From Roseicyclus sp. (GTDB lineage: Bacteria > Pseudomonadota > Alphaproteobacteria > Rhodobacterales > Rhodobacteraceae), in the NCBI GenBank assembly GCA_018401055.1, contig JAGYLB010000129.1:1-64000 (forward strand): 64,000 nucleotides of DNA. Reading direction: 5' to 3'. The translations under genes and the position numbers were made by a program. Positions 19,472 through 32,117 of this stretch are shown here, in pieces. Position 1 is the first letter of the stretch. Each line of letters opens with the position of its first letter. The notes under the pieces are model-generated. The model had not been told where the DNA came from, ran no database searches, and saw only the letters and a list, made by a program, of their open reading frames with translations.

Positions 19472-21646
19472 TCAGTCGTGACTATGCGTCAGGTCCGGCA
19501 CATCCTTGGCCCCCGCAGACCCCCGCCCCGACAGCGAGGGGTTCTCCATGAAGAAGCGGTGGCACGAAAACGGGGTGTCGATGGCGTTCAGGTCCGGCCG
19601 CAGGAAGCTGCCATCGGGTTGCAGCACCCATGTCTGCGCCACATCCGCAAGGTTCGCAGCCATGATCTGGCTGACGATCTGCGCCTTGACGGTGGGGGTG
19701 CGGCATTCGACCAGCGTTTCCACCCGACGATGCAGGTTGCGGCCCATCCAGTCCGCGGAACTGATGTAGACGCGCGCCTTGTTGGACGGCAGCCCGTGGC
19801 CATTGCCGAAACACACGATCCGCGAATGTTCCAAAAACCGCCCGATGATGGATTTCACCCGGATGTTTTCCGAAAGCCCCTTCACGCCGGGGCGCAGGCC
19901 GCAGATGCCGCGCACCACCAGATCGATCCGCACGCCTGCCCCAGATGCGGCGTAAAGCGCGTCGATCACCTCGGGATCGATGACGGAATTCATCTTGACC
20001 CAGACCATCGCGGGCTTTCCCGCGCGGGCATGCTCCATCTCGGCCTTCAGCCCGTCGAGGATGGTCTCCTTGAGGTTCAAGGGCGAGATGCGCAGGTTCT
20101 CAAGTCCCTCGGGCTCCGCATAGCCGCCGACATAGTTGAACACCTTGGTGGCATCGCGCCCCAGAGCGTCGTCGCAGGTGAACAGGCTCAGGTCGGTGTA
20201 GATGCGGGCCGTGATCGGATGGTAATTTCCGGTGCCGAAATGGGTATAGGTCACCAGCCTGTCGCCCTCGCGGCGCACAACGGTGCTGATCTTGGCGTGG
20301 GTCTTGTAGTGGATGAAGCCATAGATCACATGCGCGCCCGCGCGTTCCAGCTTGCGCGATTGGCGGATGTTGGCGGCCTCGTCGAAGCGGGCCTTCAACT
20401 CCACCAGCGCGGTCACCGATTTGCCGTTCTCCGCCGCCTCGCATAGCGCATCGACGATCGGGGATTCGTAGGATGTGCGGTAGAGCGTCTGCTTGATCGC
20501 CACCACATTGGGATCGCGTGCCGCCTGACTGAGGAAGCGGATCACCATGTCGAAGGTCTCGTAGGGGTGATGCAGCAGCATGTCCTTTTGCCGGATCGCC
20601 GCGAACATGTCGCCGTCATGGTCCTGCACCCGTTCGGGCACGCGCGGCGTGAAGCTGGGCCACAGCAGGTCGGGCCGCTGGTCCACCACCAGTTCCTTGA
20701 GACGGACCAGACCGATCATCCCCTTGACCTCGACCACTTCGGTCTCGGTGACATGCAGCTGGTGCACGATTTCGGCCTTGAGCTCGTCGGGCGCGCCGGC
20801 GCTGATCTGCAGGCGCACGACCTCACCCCGACGGCGGCGCTTCAGCGCGGTTTCGAATTCGCGGACCAGATCCTCGGCCTCTTCCTCCACCTCCAGATCG
20901 CTGTCGCGCAGCACGCGGAACATGCACGACCCAGACAGCTTGTAGCCCGGGAACAATGCCCCGATGTGCAGGCGCAAAAGATCCTCAAGCGGCAAGAACC
21001 GCATCTGACCCTCGGGCGCGGGCAAGCGCAGGAACCGGTCGATCTGGCCCGGAATAGGCAACAGCGCCTTGAGCACCCGCCCGTCGCGCTCCCGCGTCAT
21101 CTGAAGTGCCAGCGCGATGCCTTCGTTGGGGATAAAGGGAAAAGGGTGCGCCGGGTCGATGGCCAGCGGCGACAGCACCGGAAAGACGCGCGCGAAAAAT
21201 TCCTCTTCAAGGAATTTCCGGTCGCTCGCCCCCAGCCGAGCGGTCGGAACGACGCTCAGGCCCTCGGCCTCCATCTCGGCCTTCAGCGTGTTCCACGCCG
21301 CCTGTTGATGCTGCATCAACCGCCGCGCATCGGCGTTGATCAGCTTGAGCTGCTCGGCAGGGGTGCGGCCGTCCGCAGCTGGCGTCAGGTTCCCCTCCTG
21401 CGCCAACTCGCGCAGGCCCGCGACGCGCACGGTGTAGAATTCATCCAGATTGCCCGCCGAGATCGACACGAACCGCACCCGTTCCAAAAGCGGCACACGC
21501 GGGTTCCCGGCCTCTTCCAGCACGCGCCAGTTGAAGGCCAGCCACGACAGCTCACGATTGAAAAATCGTTGCGGGCCGGTGATCTGCGCCTCGGGCAGGG
21601 TCACGGGTTCGGGCAGCGGGGCGGTGAGGAAATCGGCGAAGCTCAT
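19472..21646 (-). CDS. ppk: Polyphosphate kinase 1
   Basis: Transfers the gamma phosphate of ATP reversibly to polyphosphate. The 724-residue product has the N-terminal helical domain ([20 protein letters not shown]), the phospholipase-D-like catalytic domains with the autophosphorylated His in [13 protein letters not shown], and the second His region in [17 protein letters not shown]. The frame is open upstream into hdaA, giving an apparent fusion, but the ATG at 21646 before [14 protein letters not shown] is the normal start. ppx follows. Confidence 0.96.
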   Translation of the reverse strand: MSFADFLTAPLPEPVTLPEAQITGPQRFFNRELSWLAFNWRVLEEAGNPRVPLLERVRFVSISAGNLDEFYTVRVAGLRELAQEGNLTPAADGRTPAEQLKLINADARRLMQHQQAAWNTLKAEMEAEGLSVVPTARLGASDRKFLEEEFFARVFPVLSPLAIDPAHPFPFIPNEGIALALQMTRERDGRVLKALLPIPGQIDRFLRLPAPEGQMRFLPLEDLLRLHIGALFPGYKLSGSCMFRVLRDSDLEVEEEAEDLVREFETALKRRRRGEVVRLQISAGAPDELKAEIVHQLHVTETEVVEVKGMIGLVRLKELVVDQRPDLLWPSFTPRVPERVQDHDGDMFAAIRQKDMLLHHPYETFDMVIRFLSQAARDPNVVAIKQTLYRTSYESPIVDALCEAAENGKSVTALVELKARFDEAANIRQSRKLERAGAHVIYGFIHYKTHAKISTVVRREGDRLVTYTHFGTGNYHPITARIYTDLSLFTCDDALGRDATKVFNYVGGYAEPEGLENLRISPLNLKETILDGLKAEMEHARAGKPAMVWVKMNSVIDPEVIDALYAASGAGVRIDLVVRGICGLRPGVKGLSENIRVKSIIGRFLEHSRIVCFGNGHGLPSNKARVYISSADWMGRNLHRRVETLVECRTPTVKAQIVSQIMAANLADVAQTWVLQPDGSFLRPDLNAIDTPFSCHRFFMENPSLSGRGSAGAKDVPDLTHSHD

Positions 21647-21734
21647 GGGGGCGGACCTAGTGAGATTGTGTGAAGGTTGCGTGACGCAGGCCGCCATTGT
21701 GGGGCGACGGCCGCACGGCGTCGAGGGGTTGGCG

Positions 21735-22414
21735 TCAGCCTTCAGCCGCGCCAGCACCGCCTTTACATGCCGCAGCCCCGGTCTTTGCTTGGCCGCCAGC
21801 GCCTCGGCATCGAGGGCGCTTACGAAACGTTGCACATGGGACAGCGATCGCGCGATCCGGGGCAGCACATAGGCCACCAGCGCAGGCGTCAGCGCCATCT
21901 GCCGGTCAGCGGCCAGCTTGACCAAAACCGCGGCCATCAGCGCGTCATCGGGTGCCGTCACGCTCAATTGCGCGGCCTGCAACATCCGGCTGAGCAGGTC
22001 AGGCAGGCGCAAGCCCCACTGCCCCGGGGGGCCTGATGCCGTGATCAGCAAAGCGCAGCCCCGATCCGCGGCCGCATTGTGCAGATGGAACAGCGCCTCT
22101 TCCTGCGCCGGGCTGCCAGCGATCCTCTCGGCATCCTCGACCACCAGCGCCTGCGCCTCAGCGAGGGTGGCGGGGTTTTCGGCCGTCGCTTGTGCAGCGT
22201 CCAGAATGCGCGCCCCGCTTTGTGCAGCGAAAACATGGGCCAGATGCGTCTTGCCCGCGCCCTCTGGCCCGATCAGCAGCATCTTGCCCCCCGGCCAGTC
22301 GCGCCAGCCGTCCAGCCCTGCGACGGCGCTCGCATTGGCCTCGGAGACAAAGAAATCCGCGCGCCCCATCGCCGCCCGGAACGGCAGGGCGAGCACCAGT
22401 TGCCGAGGGGTCAC
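21735..22414 (-). CDS. hdaA: HdaA, DnaA-like regulatory ATPase
   Basis: A short DnaA/Hda-type AAA+ protein that in alphaproteobacteria promotes DnaA inactivation after initiation. It starts with GTG ([20 protein letters not shown]) and has the P-loop [12 protein letters not shown], the Walker B region LVVEDAERI and an [14 protein letters not shown]-terminal helix. As read it runs into ppk; a missing G in AAGGCTGA would give a stop at 21735 after about 226 residues, the normal size. The GTG overlaps the perM stop (GTGA). A PerM-hdaA-ppk-ppx order is usual in Rhodobacterales. Confidence 0.85.
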
Positions 22415-23496
22415 GCGTCGTCCCCGTCACCCTCGGGCTGACGGCCTGACAGGCCCTTGTAAAGTAGACCGTCTTTATACTGATCGATGACAAAGCGCAC
22501 CAGCACCCCGATGGCCGCCGCCACCGGTACGGCCACCAGCATCCCCGCAAAGCCAAAGAGCGTGCCGAAAGCCGAGAGCGCGAAAATCAGCCAGACCGGA
22601 TGCAGGCCCACGGAGGACCCCACCAGCTTGGGCGTCAAGATATTGCCCTCGACCATCTGTCCGACCTGAAAGATGGCGGCGACCGCCACGATCAGCCACC
22701 AGTCGCCCCAGAACTGGAACAGCGCCAGACCGACCGACAGCGCGCCGCCGACCAGTGCGCCGACATAGGGGATGAAGGTCAAAAGGCCTGCGACCAGCCC
22801 CACCACCAGCCCGAACTGCAGCCCCACCACCATCAGAGCCACAGCATAGAAGGTGCCGAGGATCAGGCAGACCGTACCCTGACCCCGTATGAAACTGGCC
22901 AGCGTCCGGTCTATCTGGCCGGCCAGCATGCGGATCGTGTCGGTATGGTCGCGCGGCAGAAGGTCGTCGATGCGGGCGATCAGCCGGTCCCAGTCGAGCA
23001 GCATGTAAAAGGCCACGACAGGGACGACGACAAGGAACACCAGTACATTGACCACGCCTGCCGCGGAACTGAGCACCTGTTGCAGCAATTCGCCGCCGCG
23101 CGCCTGGATGGTCTCGCCGATCGAGACCAGAGATTGGCGTAATGGTGATCCATCGTCCATCACGTGCGGGAACCGCTCGGTCAGCCAGGCCCGCAACTGG
23201 TTGAACAGATCGGGCGTCGACTGGATCAGGTCATTGGTCTGCTGGATCAGCAACGGGATGATCACAAGAAGCGACACGATCACCACGCCGAGCAGGAACA
23301 CGAAGATGATGACCGTCGCGAGCACACGGCTGAAGCCCATCTTTTCCAAACGGTCGGCGACCGGGTCGAGGAAATAGGCAATCGCGCCGCCGACGAGGAA
23401 GGGCAAGATCACATTGCCCAAGGCCCATAGCACGAAGAGAAACACCGCCGTAGCGATGCCCCAATAAGTCAATTGCTGGCGGACGGGCAGGGCCAT
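22411..23496 (-). CDS. AI-2E/PerM-family membrane permease
   Basis: A 361-residue multi-helix membrane protein of the PerM/AI-2E transporter family. The N-terminus has [21 protein letters not shown]; the C-terminal half has [20 protein letters not shown] and [20 protein letters not shown], both family signatures. Family members have been linked to autoinducer export or ion antiport; the substrate is unknown here. The stop overlaps the hdaA GTG start, so the genes are coupled. Intact. Confidence 0.92.
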   Translation of the reverse strand: MALPVRQQLTYWGIATAVFLFVLWALGNVILPFLVGGAIAYFLDPVADRLEKMGFSRVLATVIIFVFLLGVVIVSLLVIIPLLIQQTNDLIQSTPDLFNQLRAWLTERFPHVMDDGSPLRQSLVSIGETIQARGGELLQQVLSSAAGVVNVLVFLVVVPVVAFYMLLDWDRLIARIDDLLPRDHTDTIRMLAGQIDRTLASFIRGQGTVCLILGTFYAVALMVVGLQFGLVVGLVAGLLTFIPYVGALVGGALSVGLALFQFWGDWWLIVAVAAIFQVGQMVEGNILTPKLVGSSVGLHPVWLIFALSAFGTLFGFAGMLVAVPVAAAIGVLVRFVIDQYKDGLLYKGLSGRQPEGDGDDA

Positions 23497-23576
23497 GCGC
23501 TCTCCTGTTTCTCGGCCCTAGATGCGTCACGGCGCGCCGCCCGACAAGGGGTGGCATGCGACCTGTGGGCGAAAGG

Positions 23577-23600
23577 GGCGGAAAATGCGCGGTTTCCGCC
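23577..23600. terminator. Hairpin just after scpA
   Basis: An 8-bp stem (GGCGGAAA with TTTCCGCC) around an 8-base loop, located directly after the scpA stop. It lacks a long T run. The arms resemble the palindromes between the lipoprotein-like gene and bchJ near 6.87 kb. Confidence 0.4.
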
Positions 23601-23608
23601 CAGCCGCC

Positions 23609-25744
23609 TCACGTCGCGCGGGTGGCCCGGATCAGCGACAAGATATCGCGCGCCGCATCGGGGATATTGGTGCCGGGGCCAAAGATCGCCTTGACGCCCG
23701 CCTTGGTCAGGAACTCGTAATCCTGATGCGGGATCACGCCGCCGCAGATGACCAGGATATCACCCGCACCGCGCGCTTTCAGCACCTCGATCAGCCGGGG
23801 CGCCAGCGTCTTGTGGCCAGCGGCCTGACTGCTGATCCCGATGACATGGACATCGTTGTCGATGGCATCTTGCGCCGCTTCCTCCGGCGTCTGGAACAGC
23901 GGCCCCACATCGACGTCAAAGCCGATATCGGCAAAGGCCGTGGCGATCACCTTGGCGCCGCGGTCATGGCCGTCCTGCCCCATCTTGACCACCAACATGC
24001 GCGGGCGGCGCCCTTCTTCCTCGGCGAATTTCTCAACATCGGCCTGGATGGCGGCAAAGCCCGCATCGCCGTCATAGGCCGCGCCATAAACGCCGGCCAG
24101 CGTCTTGACCTCGGCCCGGTGGCGGCCGAACACCTTTTCCATCGCCATGCTGATTTCCCCTACGCTCGCCCGGGCACGCGCGGCCTCGACCGCCGCGTCC
24201 AGCAGGTTGCCCCCCTCTTTCGCGCGCCGCTCCATCTCGGCCAGCGCCGCCTGACAGGCGGCCTCGTCGCGGCTGGCGCGCACCTGCGCCAGTCGGGCGA
24301 TCTGGCTGTCGCGCACCTTGACGTTGTCGATGTCGAGAATGTCGATCGGGTCCTCGACCTCCTTGCGGTACTTGTTGACGCCGACGATCACCTCTTGCCC
24401 GCGGTCGATCATCGCCTGCCGCCGCGCCGCCGATTCCTCGATGCGCAGCTTCGGCATGCCCGAGGCCACGGCCTTGGTCATGCCCCCCATCTCCTCGACC
24501 TCCTGCATCAGGGCCCAGGCCTGTTCGATCAGGTCATTGGTGAGGCTTTCGACGTAGTAGGACCCCGCCAGCGGATCGACGACCCGGGTCACCCCGGTTT
24601 CCTCTTGCAATATCAACTGGGTATTGCGTGCGATGCGGGCCGAGAATTCGGTCGGCAGCGCGATCGCCTCATCCAGCGCATTGGTATGCAGCGATTGCGT
24701 GCCGCCCAGAACCGCGCTCATCGCCTCGTAGGCGGTGCGCACGACATTGTTGTAGGGGTCTTGTTCCTGCAACGACACACCGCTGGTCTGGCAATGCGTG
24801 CGCAGCATCTTGGAGCGTTCATCCTGCGCGCCGAATTCCGTCATCACCCGGTGCCACAGCGTGCGGGCCGCGCGCAGCTTGGCGATTTCCATGAAGAAAT
24901 TCATGCCAATAGCGAAGAAAAAGCTCAACCGCCCCGCGAAATCATCCACATCCATGCCCGCAGCCGTGGCCGCGCGCACATATTCGCGCCCGTCCGCCAG
25001 CGTATAGGCCAGCTCTTGCACCAGATTGGCGCCCGCCTCCTGCATATGGTAGCCGGAGATGGAAATACTGTTGAATTTCGGCATGTTGGCGGTGGTGTAG
25101 CCGATGATGTCCGAGATGATCCGCATCGAGGGTTCAGGCGGGTAGATATAGGTGTTGCGGACCATGAACTCCTTGAGGATGTCGTTCTGGATCGTTCCAG
25201 AAAGCACCTTGCGGTCATGCCCCTGTTCCTCACCCGTGACGATGAAATTGGCGAGGATCGGGATCACCGCGCCGTTCATCGTCATCGACACCGACACCTG
25301 ATCCAGCGGAATGCCGTCGAACAGGATCTTCATGTCCTCGACACTGTCGATGGCCACGCCCGCCTTGCCCACATCACCCTCGACCCTTGGGTGGTCGCTG
25401 TCATAGCCCCGGTGCGTCGCCAGATCGAAGGCGACCGAAACGCCCTGCTGCCCCGCCGCCAGTGCCTTGCGGTAAAACGCATTGCTTTCCTCGGCGGTGG
25501 AAAAGCCCGCATATTGCCGGATGGTCCACGGCCGGCCCGCGTACATCGTCGCCTTCACACCCCGGGTGAAGGGCGCCATCCCCGGCAGGCTGCCCATATG
25601 CGGCAGGCCCTCGCTATCCTCGGCGGTATAAAGCGGCTTGACCTTTATCCCCTCCAGCGTGTCCCAAGACAGGGTATCGGGGTCGCGACCGCGCAGTTCC
25701 TTGGCGGCCAGATCACGCCATGCGGCGTGCGTGTTCTGCGTCAT
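23609..25744 (-). CDS. scpA: Methylmalonyl-CoA mutase
   Basis: Adenosylcobalamin-dependent enzyme interconverting methylmalonyl-CoA and succinyl-CoA, the last step of propionyl-CoA assimilation. The 711-residue single-chain protein starts [19 protein letters not shown]. It has the TIM-barrel substrate domain ([40 protein letters not shown]) and a C-terminal B12 domain with the DxHxxG motif in [15 protein letters not shown]. Intact. Its start overlaps the upstream gene by 32 bases. It lies with pccA and pccB under likely PccR control. Confidence 0.97.
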   Translation of the reverse strand: MTQNTHAAWRDLAAKELRGRDPDTLSWDTLEGIKVKPLYTAEDSEGLPHMGSLPGMAPFTRGVKATMYAGRPWTIRQYAGFSTAEESNAFYRKALAAGQQGVSVAFDLATHRGYDSDHPRVEGDVGKAGVAIDSVEDMKILFDGIPLDQVSVSMTMNGAVIPILANFIVTGEEQGHDRKVLSGTIQNDILKEFMVRNTYIYPPEPSMRIISDIIGYTTANMPKFNSISISGYHMQEAGANLVQELAYTLADGREYVRAATAAGMDVDDFAGRLSFFFAIGMNFFMEIAKLRAARTLWHRVMTEFGAQDERSKMLRTHCQTSGVSLQEQDPYNNVVRTAYEAMSAVLGGTQSLHTNALDEAIALPTEFSARIARNTQLILQEETGVTRVVDPLAGSYYVESLTNDLIEQAWALMQEVEEMGGMTKAVASGMPKLRIEESAARRQAMIDRGQEVIVGVNKYRKEVEDPIDILDIDNVKVRDSQIARLAQVRASRDEAACQAALAEMERRAKEGGNLLDAAVEAARARASVGEISMAMEKVFGRHRAEVKTLAGVYGAAYDGDAGFAAIQADVEKFAEEEGRRPRMLVVKMGQDGHDRGAKVIATAFADIGFDVDVGPLFQTPEEAAQDAIDNDVHVIGISSQAAGHKTLAPRLIEVLKARGAGDILVICGGVIPHQDYEFLTKAGVKAIFGPGTNIPDAARDILSLIRATRAT

Positions 25745-26633
25745 CGATTGGTCCTCTTCCTTGTCCTGTCGGGCCTGGGGTTCGTGCCCCGACCTCGTCG
25801 ATATACTCCGCCAGACCGCCGGCTCCGGCGGCAAGCCAGTCCAGATCTTCGCCGTATTGCCCGCGCATCGCGGCGCGCTGATGCGCGTCAAAGGGCATGA
25901 ACCGCCCCGCCGCCCCGCGCGCCAAGGCGGGATCGGCCCCGATGTCGGCCAGATAGGCGCGCAACTCGGGCAGCCGCACACCGGGGTTGCACCAGCGGTC
26001 CGAGCCCTTTAGCGGAACAGACGCCCCGGTCAGATGCGCCAGCAGATCGCCGGGCCGTCCCGCCATCGCCTCATGCGTCCAGACCACGATCCGGGCCTGC
26101 GGCACGGCCTGCGCCAGATCGGCGATCACATGCCGCCAGCGCCGCGGCTGCGTCACCAGCCGGTCGCACAAGGCCGGATGGGGCAAGGAGCCGCCGCGCA
26201 GCACACGCCATCCCAGAACCGAGGCCCAGAACGCATCAGGGCACCGGACCGACAGGCCCAAGGTAAGCTCATTGCCTGCGAAGGCATCGGCAAAGCGGGC
26301 CACCCGCGCGCCCGCATCGGGATAGAGCCGTTGCGCCTGCGTGATCAGCCGCATCGTGCCCGCCATGTTCTCTTCGCTCACGACCAAGCTGGTCGCACCC
26401 GCGCGCGCCGCCATCTCGATCTGCAGCGCGACACGGCCAGCCGCCCGCCCCTCGCGCCGCGGCGGCGGGACGGGCGCACCGCCGTACAATCCGTCGAACA
26501 GACCTGCGCGCAGACGTCGCGGTCCCCAATAGGCGATCCCCGCCCGCTGCAGCGCCTCGGCATTGTCACCCAGCGTGCGCTGGAAGGTGGTTGTCGCGGT
26601 GCGATGCGCACCAAGGTGTAGCACGATACGCAT
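25713..26633 (-). CDS. Conserved sulfotransferase-like hypothetical protein
   Basis: A 306-residue protein starting [20 protein letters not shown], which resembles the PAPS-binding loop of P-loop sulfotransferases (hxGxxxTGTTxF-like). Later blocks include [19 protein letters not shown] and [19 protein letters not shown]. It overlaps the scpA start by 32 bases, so the genes are translated together, yet the role beside the mutase is unclear. The sulfotransferase call rests on the N-terminal loop only. Confidence 0.6.
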   Translation of the reverse strand: MRIVLHLGAHRTATTTFQRTLGDNAEALQRAGIAYWGPRRLRAGLFDGLYGGAPVPPPRREGRAAGRVALQIEMAARAGATSLVVSEENMAGTMRLITQAQRLYPDAGARVARFADAFAGNELTLGLSVRCPDAFWASVLGWRVLRGGSLPHPALCDRLVTQPRRWRHVIADLAQAVPQARIVVWTHEAMAGRPGDLLAHLTGASVPLKGSDRWCNPGVRLPELRAYLADIGADPALARGAAGRFMPFDAHQRAAMRGQYGEDLDWLAAGAGGLAEYIDEVGARTPGPTGQGRGPIDDAEHARRMA

Positions 26634-26790
26634 GGCGCCCTTGTCATCCGGACCCCGGCACGGGGTGCGGCGGCAAGACTGCCGCGCGACCTGTGAAGAT
26701 CGGATGAAGGGAAAAATGCGCGAGGTCATCGGTCCGAAATGCTTCGCTTTTCCGCGACGCGTGCCTATATCCGAGACGAACGGAGGAAGA

Positions 26791-27265
26791 ATGCGACACA
26801 TCCTGCTAGCGTTTACCGCATCACTGACCTTGACAGGCATGGCTTGGGCCCAGACCGTGGCCGTTGCCGCCGCCGAGGCAGGCGCTGCCGATATGGAAAT
26901 CGTCGATCCGCTTGAGCCGCGGGATGCCCGCGAGCTGACGCTGGAGGAATTCCAGTGGGTCGCCCGTCCGATCATCATCTTCGCCGACACGCCCAACGAC
27001 CCGCGCGTCGCCGAGCAATTGCAACTGCTGGCTGACCGTCCCGAGCCGCTGTTGGAACGCGACGTGGTCATTATCATCGACACCGATCCAGCGGCACGCT
27101 CGGCCATCCGCACTGCGCTGCGCCCGCGCGGCTTCTCGCTCGTGGTGCTGCAAAAGGACGGCGCAATCGGCTTTCGCCGCCCCGCGCCGCGTGACGTGCG
27201 CGAAATCATCCGCGCCAATCGACAACTTCTCGATCCGGCAAGAAGAGATCAGGACGGGGCAGTAG
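26791..27265 (+). CDS. DUF4174 secreted protein, frameshifted at the end
   Basis: A secreted protein with signal peptide MRHILLAFTASLTLTGMAWA. The body fits DUF4174: IIIFADTPNDPRVAEQLQLL, DVVIIIDTDPAARSAIRTAL and GFSLVVLQKDGAIGFRRPAP. An extra A near 27220 breaks the last helix; removing it gives IDNFSIRQEEIRTGQ and a stop at 27265, about 158 residues. GGAGGAAG precedes the ATG. It is the only plus-strand gene of the propionate region and lies tail to tail with pccA. Function unknown. Confidence 0.8.
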
Positions 27266-27310
27266 CCCCCCGTTCCTCTGTCGATATGCGGCCTGGCGCG
27301 GATCACAGCC

Positions 27311-29353
<2,043 letters not shown>

Positions 29354-29397
29354 GGTCACTGTCCCTTCCTTGCAGGGCTTGGGCCCTGTTCTGACGC

Positions 29398-29433
29398 AAA
29401 AAAGGCCACCGGGGGTGCTTCACCCCGATGGCC
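29398..29433 (-). terminator. Rho-independent terminator between the small lipoprotein gene and pccA
   Basis: A long hairpin (GGCCA..GGGGTG with CACCCC..TGGCC) at 29404-29433, followed on the minus strand by six T residues. It separates the 69-residue lipoprotein gene from pccA, so pccA probably has its own promoter. Confidence 0.8.
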
Positions 29434-29482
29434 TTGATCGATGATGGTCCGGGTCAGCGCGCGGGCTGATCCGAAGCGACGT

Positions 29483-29692
29483 TCAGCAAAGCCCCGCGTC
29501 GTCGCACAGCGCTCCACCGGCCGCGCCGATGAGGATGCCTGTGCCCACGCTGCCGTTGAACGCTGCGGCCGTGACACCGCCCGCGACCGCGCCAAGACCG
29601 GCGCGTTCGAGATCGGAGGTGACGCAGCCCGACAAAGCGAGGGCCGCGGCAAAGAGAGTTGCGGGGATGAAAGTCTTTCTGGTGGCGCGCAT
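29483..29692 (-). CDS. Small lipoprotein, 69 residues
   Basis: Starts MRATRKTFIPATLFAAALAL with lipobox LSGC directly after, then a glycine- and alanine-rich stretch (AVAGGVTAAAFNGSVGTG, ILIGAAGGALCDDAGLC) like a short glycine-zipper peptide. Such small lipoproteins anchor in the inner or outer membrane. It has its own terminator. Function unknown. Confidence 0.7.
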   Translation of the reverse strand: MRATRKTFIPATLFAAALALSGCVTSDLERAGLGAVAGGVTAAAFNGSVGTGILIGAAGGALCDDAGLC

Positions 29693-29990
29693 TTTGCGTC
29701 TGCTCCTGTCGATGTGCCTCGTGCCGGACAGTATACAGGCAAAACGCCCGACGCGATAGCAGGGCTTTCCGGACCCATGCCCCCATCGGCGGAAAAGCGT
29801 TACGGCAGCAAGCTGGCCGACCGCGTCGAAGGGGAAGGGTAACACGTCTTTTCGATGCCGGTCGTTTTGCAACTGGGGACGTCGACCAGCACAGTCAGGA
29901 TGACACGGATTTTCCGCGACGGAAGAGGAATTTCACCATCCGTTGCGCGATGCGCGCCAAACCGCCCACCAGCCATGGCGAAAGGCAACT

Positions 29991-30365
29991 TCATGCCGAT
30001 GCGCCCTCCCAGATGCCGCGGCCGTCAAAGGCTTCGGGAAACGCGGCGCGGGCGCGGCGCTCGTCTATGACCAGCAGGGCCTCGTAGCTTGCGGGATCGA
30101 ACGGGTCCTCGGCCGGCACCACCTCGCGCCCGAACAGCCACGACAGCCGTCCGGCATCAAGATTGCCCCGCTCGAAGGGTTCGGTGCCAAAACACAGCCA
30201 CAGCGCCTCCATGAAGGCGGCATCGGCGCGGCGGTCGGCGGGTTTGCGGTCGGCGTAGCGTTCGCGCGCGACCAGTTTCGTTGCACCCTCCTTGGCCGCC
30301 CTGCGGATGGTGAACTGGTAATCGGTGCCGGGCAGACGGCCGGGAAACCCGCGGTGCTTGATCAT
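29991..30365 (-). CDS. Conserved hypothetical protein, 124 residues
   Basis: A soluble, charged protein starting MIKHRGFPGRLPGTDYQFTI, with EALWLCFGTEPFERGNLDA and PFDPASYEALLVIDERRARA later. No domain recognised. Codon use and composition match the host, and it sits in the run of genes between pccB and pccA, which suggests a conserved place in the propionate region. The 298 bases between it and the next small lipoprotein gene hold nothing I can name. Confidence 0.6.
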   Translation of the reverse strand: MIKHRGFPGRLPGTDYQFTIRRAAKEGATKLVARERYADRKPADRRADAAFMEALWLCFGTEPFERGNLDAGRLSWLFGREVVPAEDPFDPASYEALLVIDERRARAAFPEAFDGRGIWEGASA

Positions 30366-30410
30366 CGCGGAGTTCCCAAGCCGGTGAAGATCTGACTGTG
30401 CCCCGCGGTG

Positions 30411-30722
30411 TTACGGTCGCTGGTTCGACCCTCTGGGTTCGTCTTGGCCGCCATCCGTGGGCGGACGCTGGGTGATGTAGATCGGAGGGCAGATGGCAAC
30501 ATTGGCGCCTGCCACGGAATCCGCTTCGCAAACATCCTCGCAGATCGGCACACGGGCAGGATAGGTGGCGTTGATCTCCTGTCCTTCCGGTCGGCACAAT
30601 GCCTCGCCCGACTTGTTGAACAGGGGTGTCGCGACGGCGCGGCTGGGTGGATTGGGGGCTGCACAGCCGGCGATGGCTGCAGCAGCGATCGTGATGAGGG
30701 TGATCGATTTGCGCGAAAACAT
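30411..30722 (-). CDS. Small lipoprotein, 103 residues
   Basis: Signal peptide MFSRKSITLITIAAAAIAGC with Cys at the lipobox. The mature part has paired Cys (GEALCRPEGQ, PICEDVCEADS, VAICPPIY) that may form disulfides, and a Pro/Gly-rich tail. The ATG before FSRKSITL was chosen for the signal peptide. One of three small lipoproteins between pccB and pccA. Function unknown. Confidence 0.65.
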   Translation of the reverse strand: MFSRKSITLITIAAAAIAGCAAPNPPSRAVATPLFNKSGEALCRPEGQEINATYPARVPICEDVCEADSVAGANVAICPPIYITQRPPTDGGQDEPRGSNQRP

Positions 30723-30881
30723 GATGGCTTTCTCCTGCTTGAGGGGCATCCTCGACCTCCAGAGTGCCTGAGAAAGCCCTTTCTGCCGAGTGGGAATTTC
30801 CACCAGTGCAAAGCGCCTGACAGCGTCGCGGGCGACGGTGTGGTCCGGGCAGGCGCTGCGGCCCGCCCGGTCCGGTTGTCT

Positions 30882-31028
30882 TCAGCGATACTTGTTCGAC
30901 ACCGGATCGTGCGTGATCGGTGCGGGTTCGATGAAGATGATCTCTTCCTGCACGGGCGCCGAAGAGCCGCAAGCTGCAACACCTGCCACAAGGCCCAGGG
31001 CAAGAAGCGCTTGGATGAAACGCGACAT
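30882..31028 (-). CDS. Small lipoprotein, 48 residues
   Basis: MSRFIQALLALGLVAGVAAC is a short lipoprotein signal peptide; the mature peptide is only about 29 residues and ends EPAPITHDPVSNKYR. AGGAAAG precedes the ATG. Short lipoproteins ending in DPVxxKY-like tails occur in Rhodobacterales, but the role is unknown. Confidence 0.6.
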   Translation of the reverse strand: MSRFIQALLALGLVAGVAACGSSAPVQEEIIFIEPAPITHDPVSNKYR

Positions 31029-31233
31029 CTCGCTTTCCTTTCGTATTGGACCATGTCCGGATGCACGCACCCGGCCATGGTCAGAGGTACAGCCGCATGG
31101 GTACGGCCAGCGCCGAGAATACCGCGAGCCGGGTTTTCTCCACAGGACTTTCCACAGGCCGCGCTGGTCTGTGACCGGCTTGCATCAAATTCGCATCCAC
31201 CTGAGCGTCGTGCCGCAACATATTGTGGAAACA

Positions 31234-31644
31234 TCAGAAAAGCTCCCAGATACAGACCGGCCCTTCAAGCCGGTATTGTTCGAAAAACTGTGGCACATCC
31301 GGCGCGGGCACCCCGCGATCGACGGGCGATGCCATCATCTCGATCACCACCAGATCGGGCGGTGTGGCCAGCGTCGCCGCGGCCGGCAGACCCCATGTGC
31401 GGCAAGCCCAATCCATGTCGGTGCGCAGCATCAGAGGCGTGTCGATATCTTGCACGATGGTCGGCGCAAGCAGGCGCACCACAACCAGCATTTCGCCCGA
31501 CCACGGATTTTCCTCGAACAGAAGCTCCATCAGCGAGAGGCTCAGCCCCGAGGGGGCCGCCAGCTCGCCAAGGGGCCATGCCTCGGCAGTCGCGCTCAGC
31601 GGCACCAGCGACAAAAGACCTGCAAGGGGAAGCGCGGGCAGCAT
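31234..31644 (-). CDS. DUF6497-type secreted protein
   Basis: A 136-residue exported protein with signal peptide MLPALPLAGLLSLVPLSATA. The body has LVVVRLLAPTIVQDID, DMDWACRTWGLPAAATLATP and QFFEQYRLEGPVCIWELF, with two Cys that could pair; this matches the Rhodobacterales DUF6497 family. The ATG overlaps the corrected ridA stop as TGATG. Function unknown. Confidence 0.7.
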   Translation of the reverse strand: MLPALPLAGLLSLVPLSATAEAWPLGELAAPSGLSLSLMELLFEENPWSGEMLVVVRLLAPTIVQDIDTPLMLRTDMDWACRTWGLPAAATLATPPDLVVIEMMASPVDRGVPAPDVPQFFEQYRLEGPVCIWELF

Positions 31645-32053
31645 CAGCGGGCGGCCCCTCTGGCCTGCGGGCGACGCAGTCGATCTCCACCAATGCCCCC
31701 ACGGCCAGCGCGGTCACGCCGATGGTGGTGCGGGCGGGCCTGCGGTCAGGTGGGAAAAAGCCCTGATAGGTCTCGTTGAAGGCAGCGTAATCGCGTTCGA
31801 ATTCCGTCAGATAGGCCCGCATCTGCACGACATGGGACAGGTCGAGGCCCACACCCTTGAGCACGATTTCAAGGTTCTCCATCACGCGGGCCGTCTGCGC
31901 CGCCACACCATCTGGCAAGGCCGCGTCGGGGGCTACAGGGTCGGTCGGCATCTGGCCTGTCAGGAATAGCCAGCCATCCACCTCCACGGCATGGGAAAAC
32001 GGCGCGACAGGGCGCGGGCCGCCGGTGATCATGTGAAAGAGCGGGTCGGTCAT
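31644..32053 (-). CDS. RidA/YjgF-family deaminase, frameshifted at the end
   Basis: RidA proteins hydrolyse reactive enamine/imine intermediates. The product starts MTDPLFHMITGGPRPVAPFS and has FLTGQMPTDP, ARVMENLEIVLKGVGLDLS, MRAYLTEFERDYAAFNETY and FFPPDRRPARTTIGVTAL, all typical. The catalytic-site Arg is the R of RPARTTIG. As read, the frame runs far past the natural end; one missing base after VARRP gives a stop at 31644 and about 136 residues. It lies between pccB and the DUF6497 gene. Confidence 0.85.
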
Positions 32054-32117
32054 GCAGGTCTCCGTAGGGTGGGCAATCTGCCCACCGTGCAGGGATAGGT
32101 GGGCAGGTTGCCTACCC

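Noticed and set aside
19472..22414. A 980-residue HdaA-Ppk fusion protein
   Set aside because: The joint is a non-conserved 30-residue stretch with a TGA in the next frame at the natural hdaA end and a normal ppk ATG after it. One missing G explains the apparent fusion.
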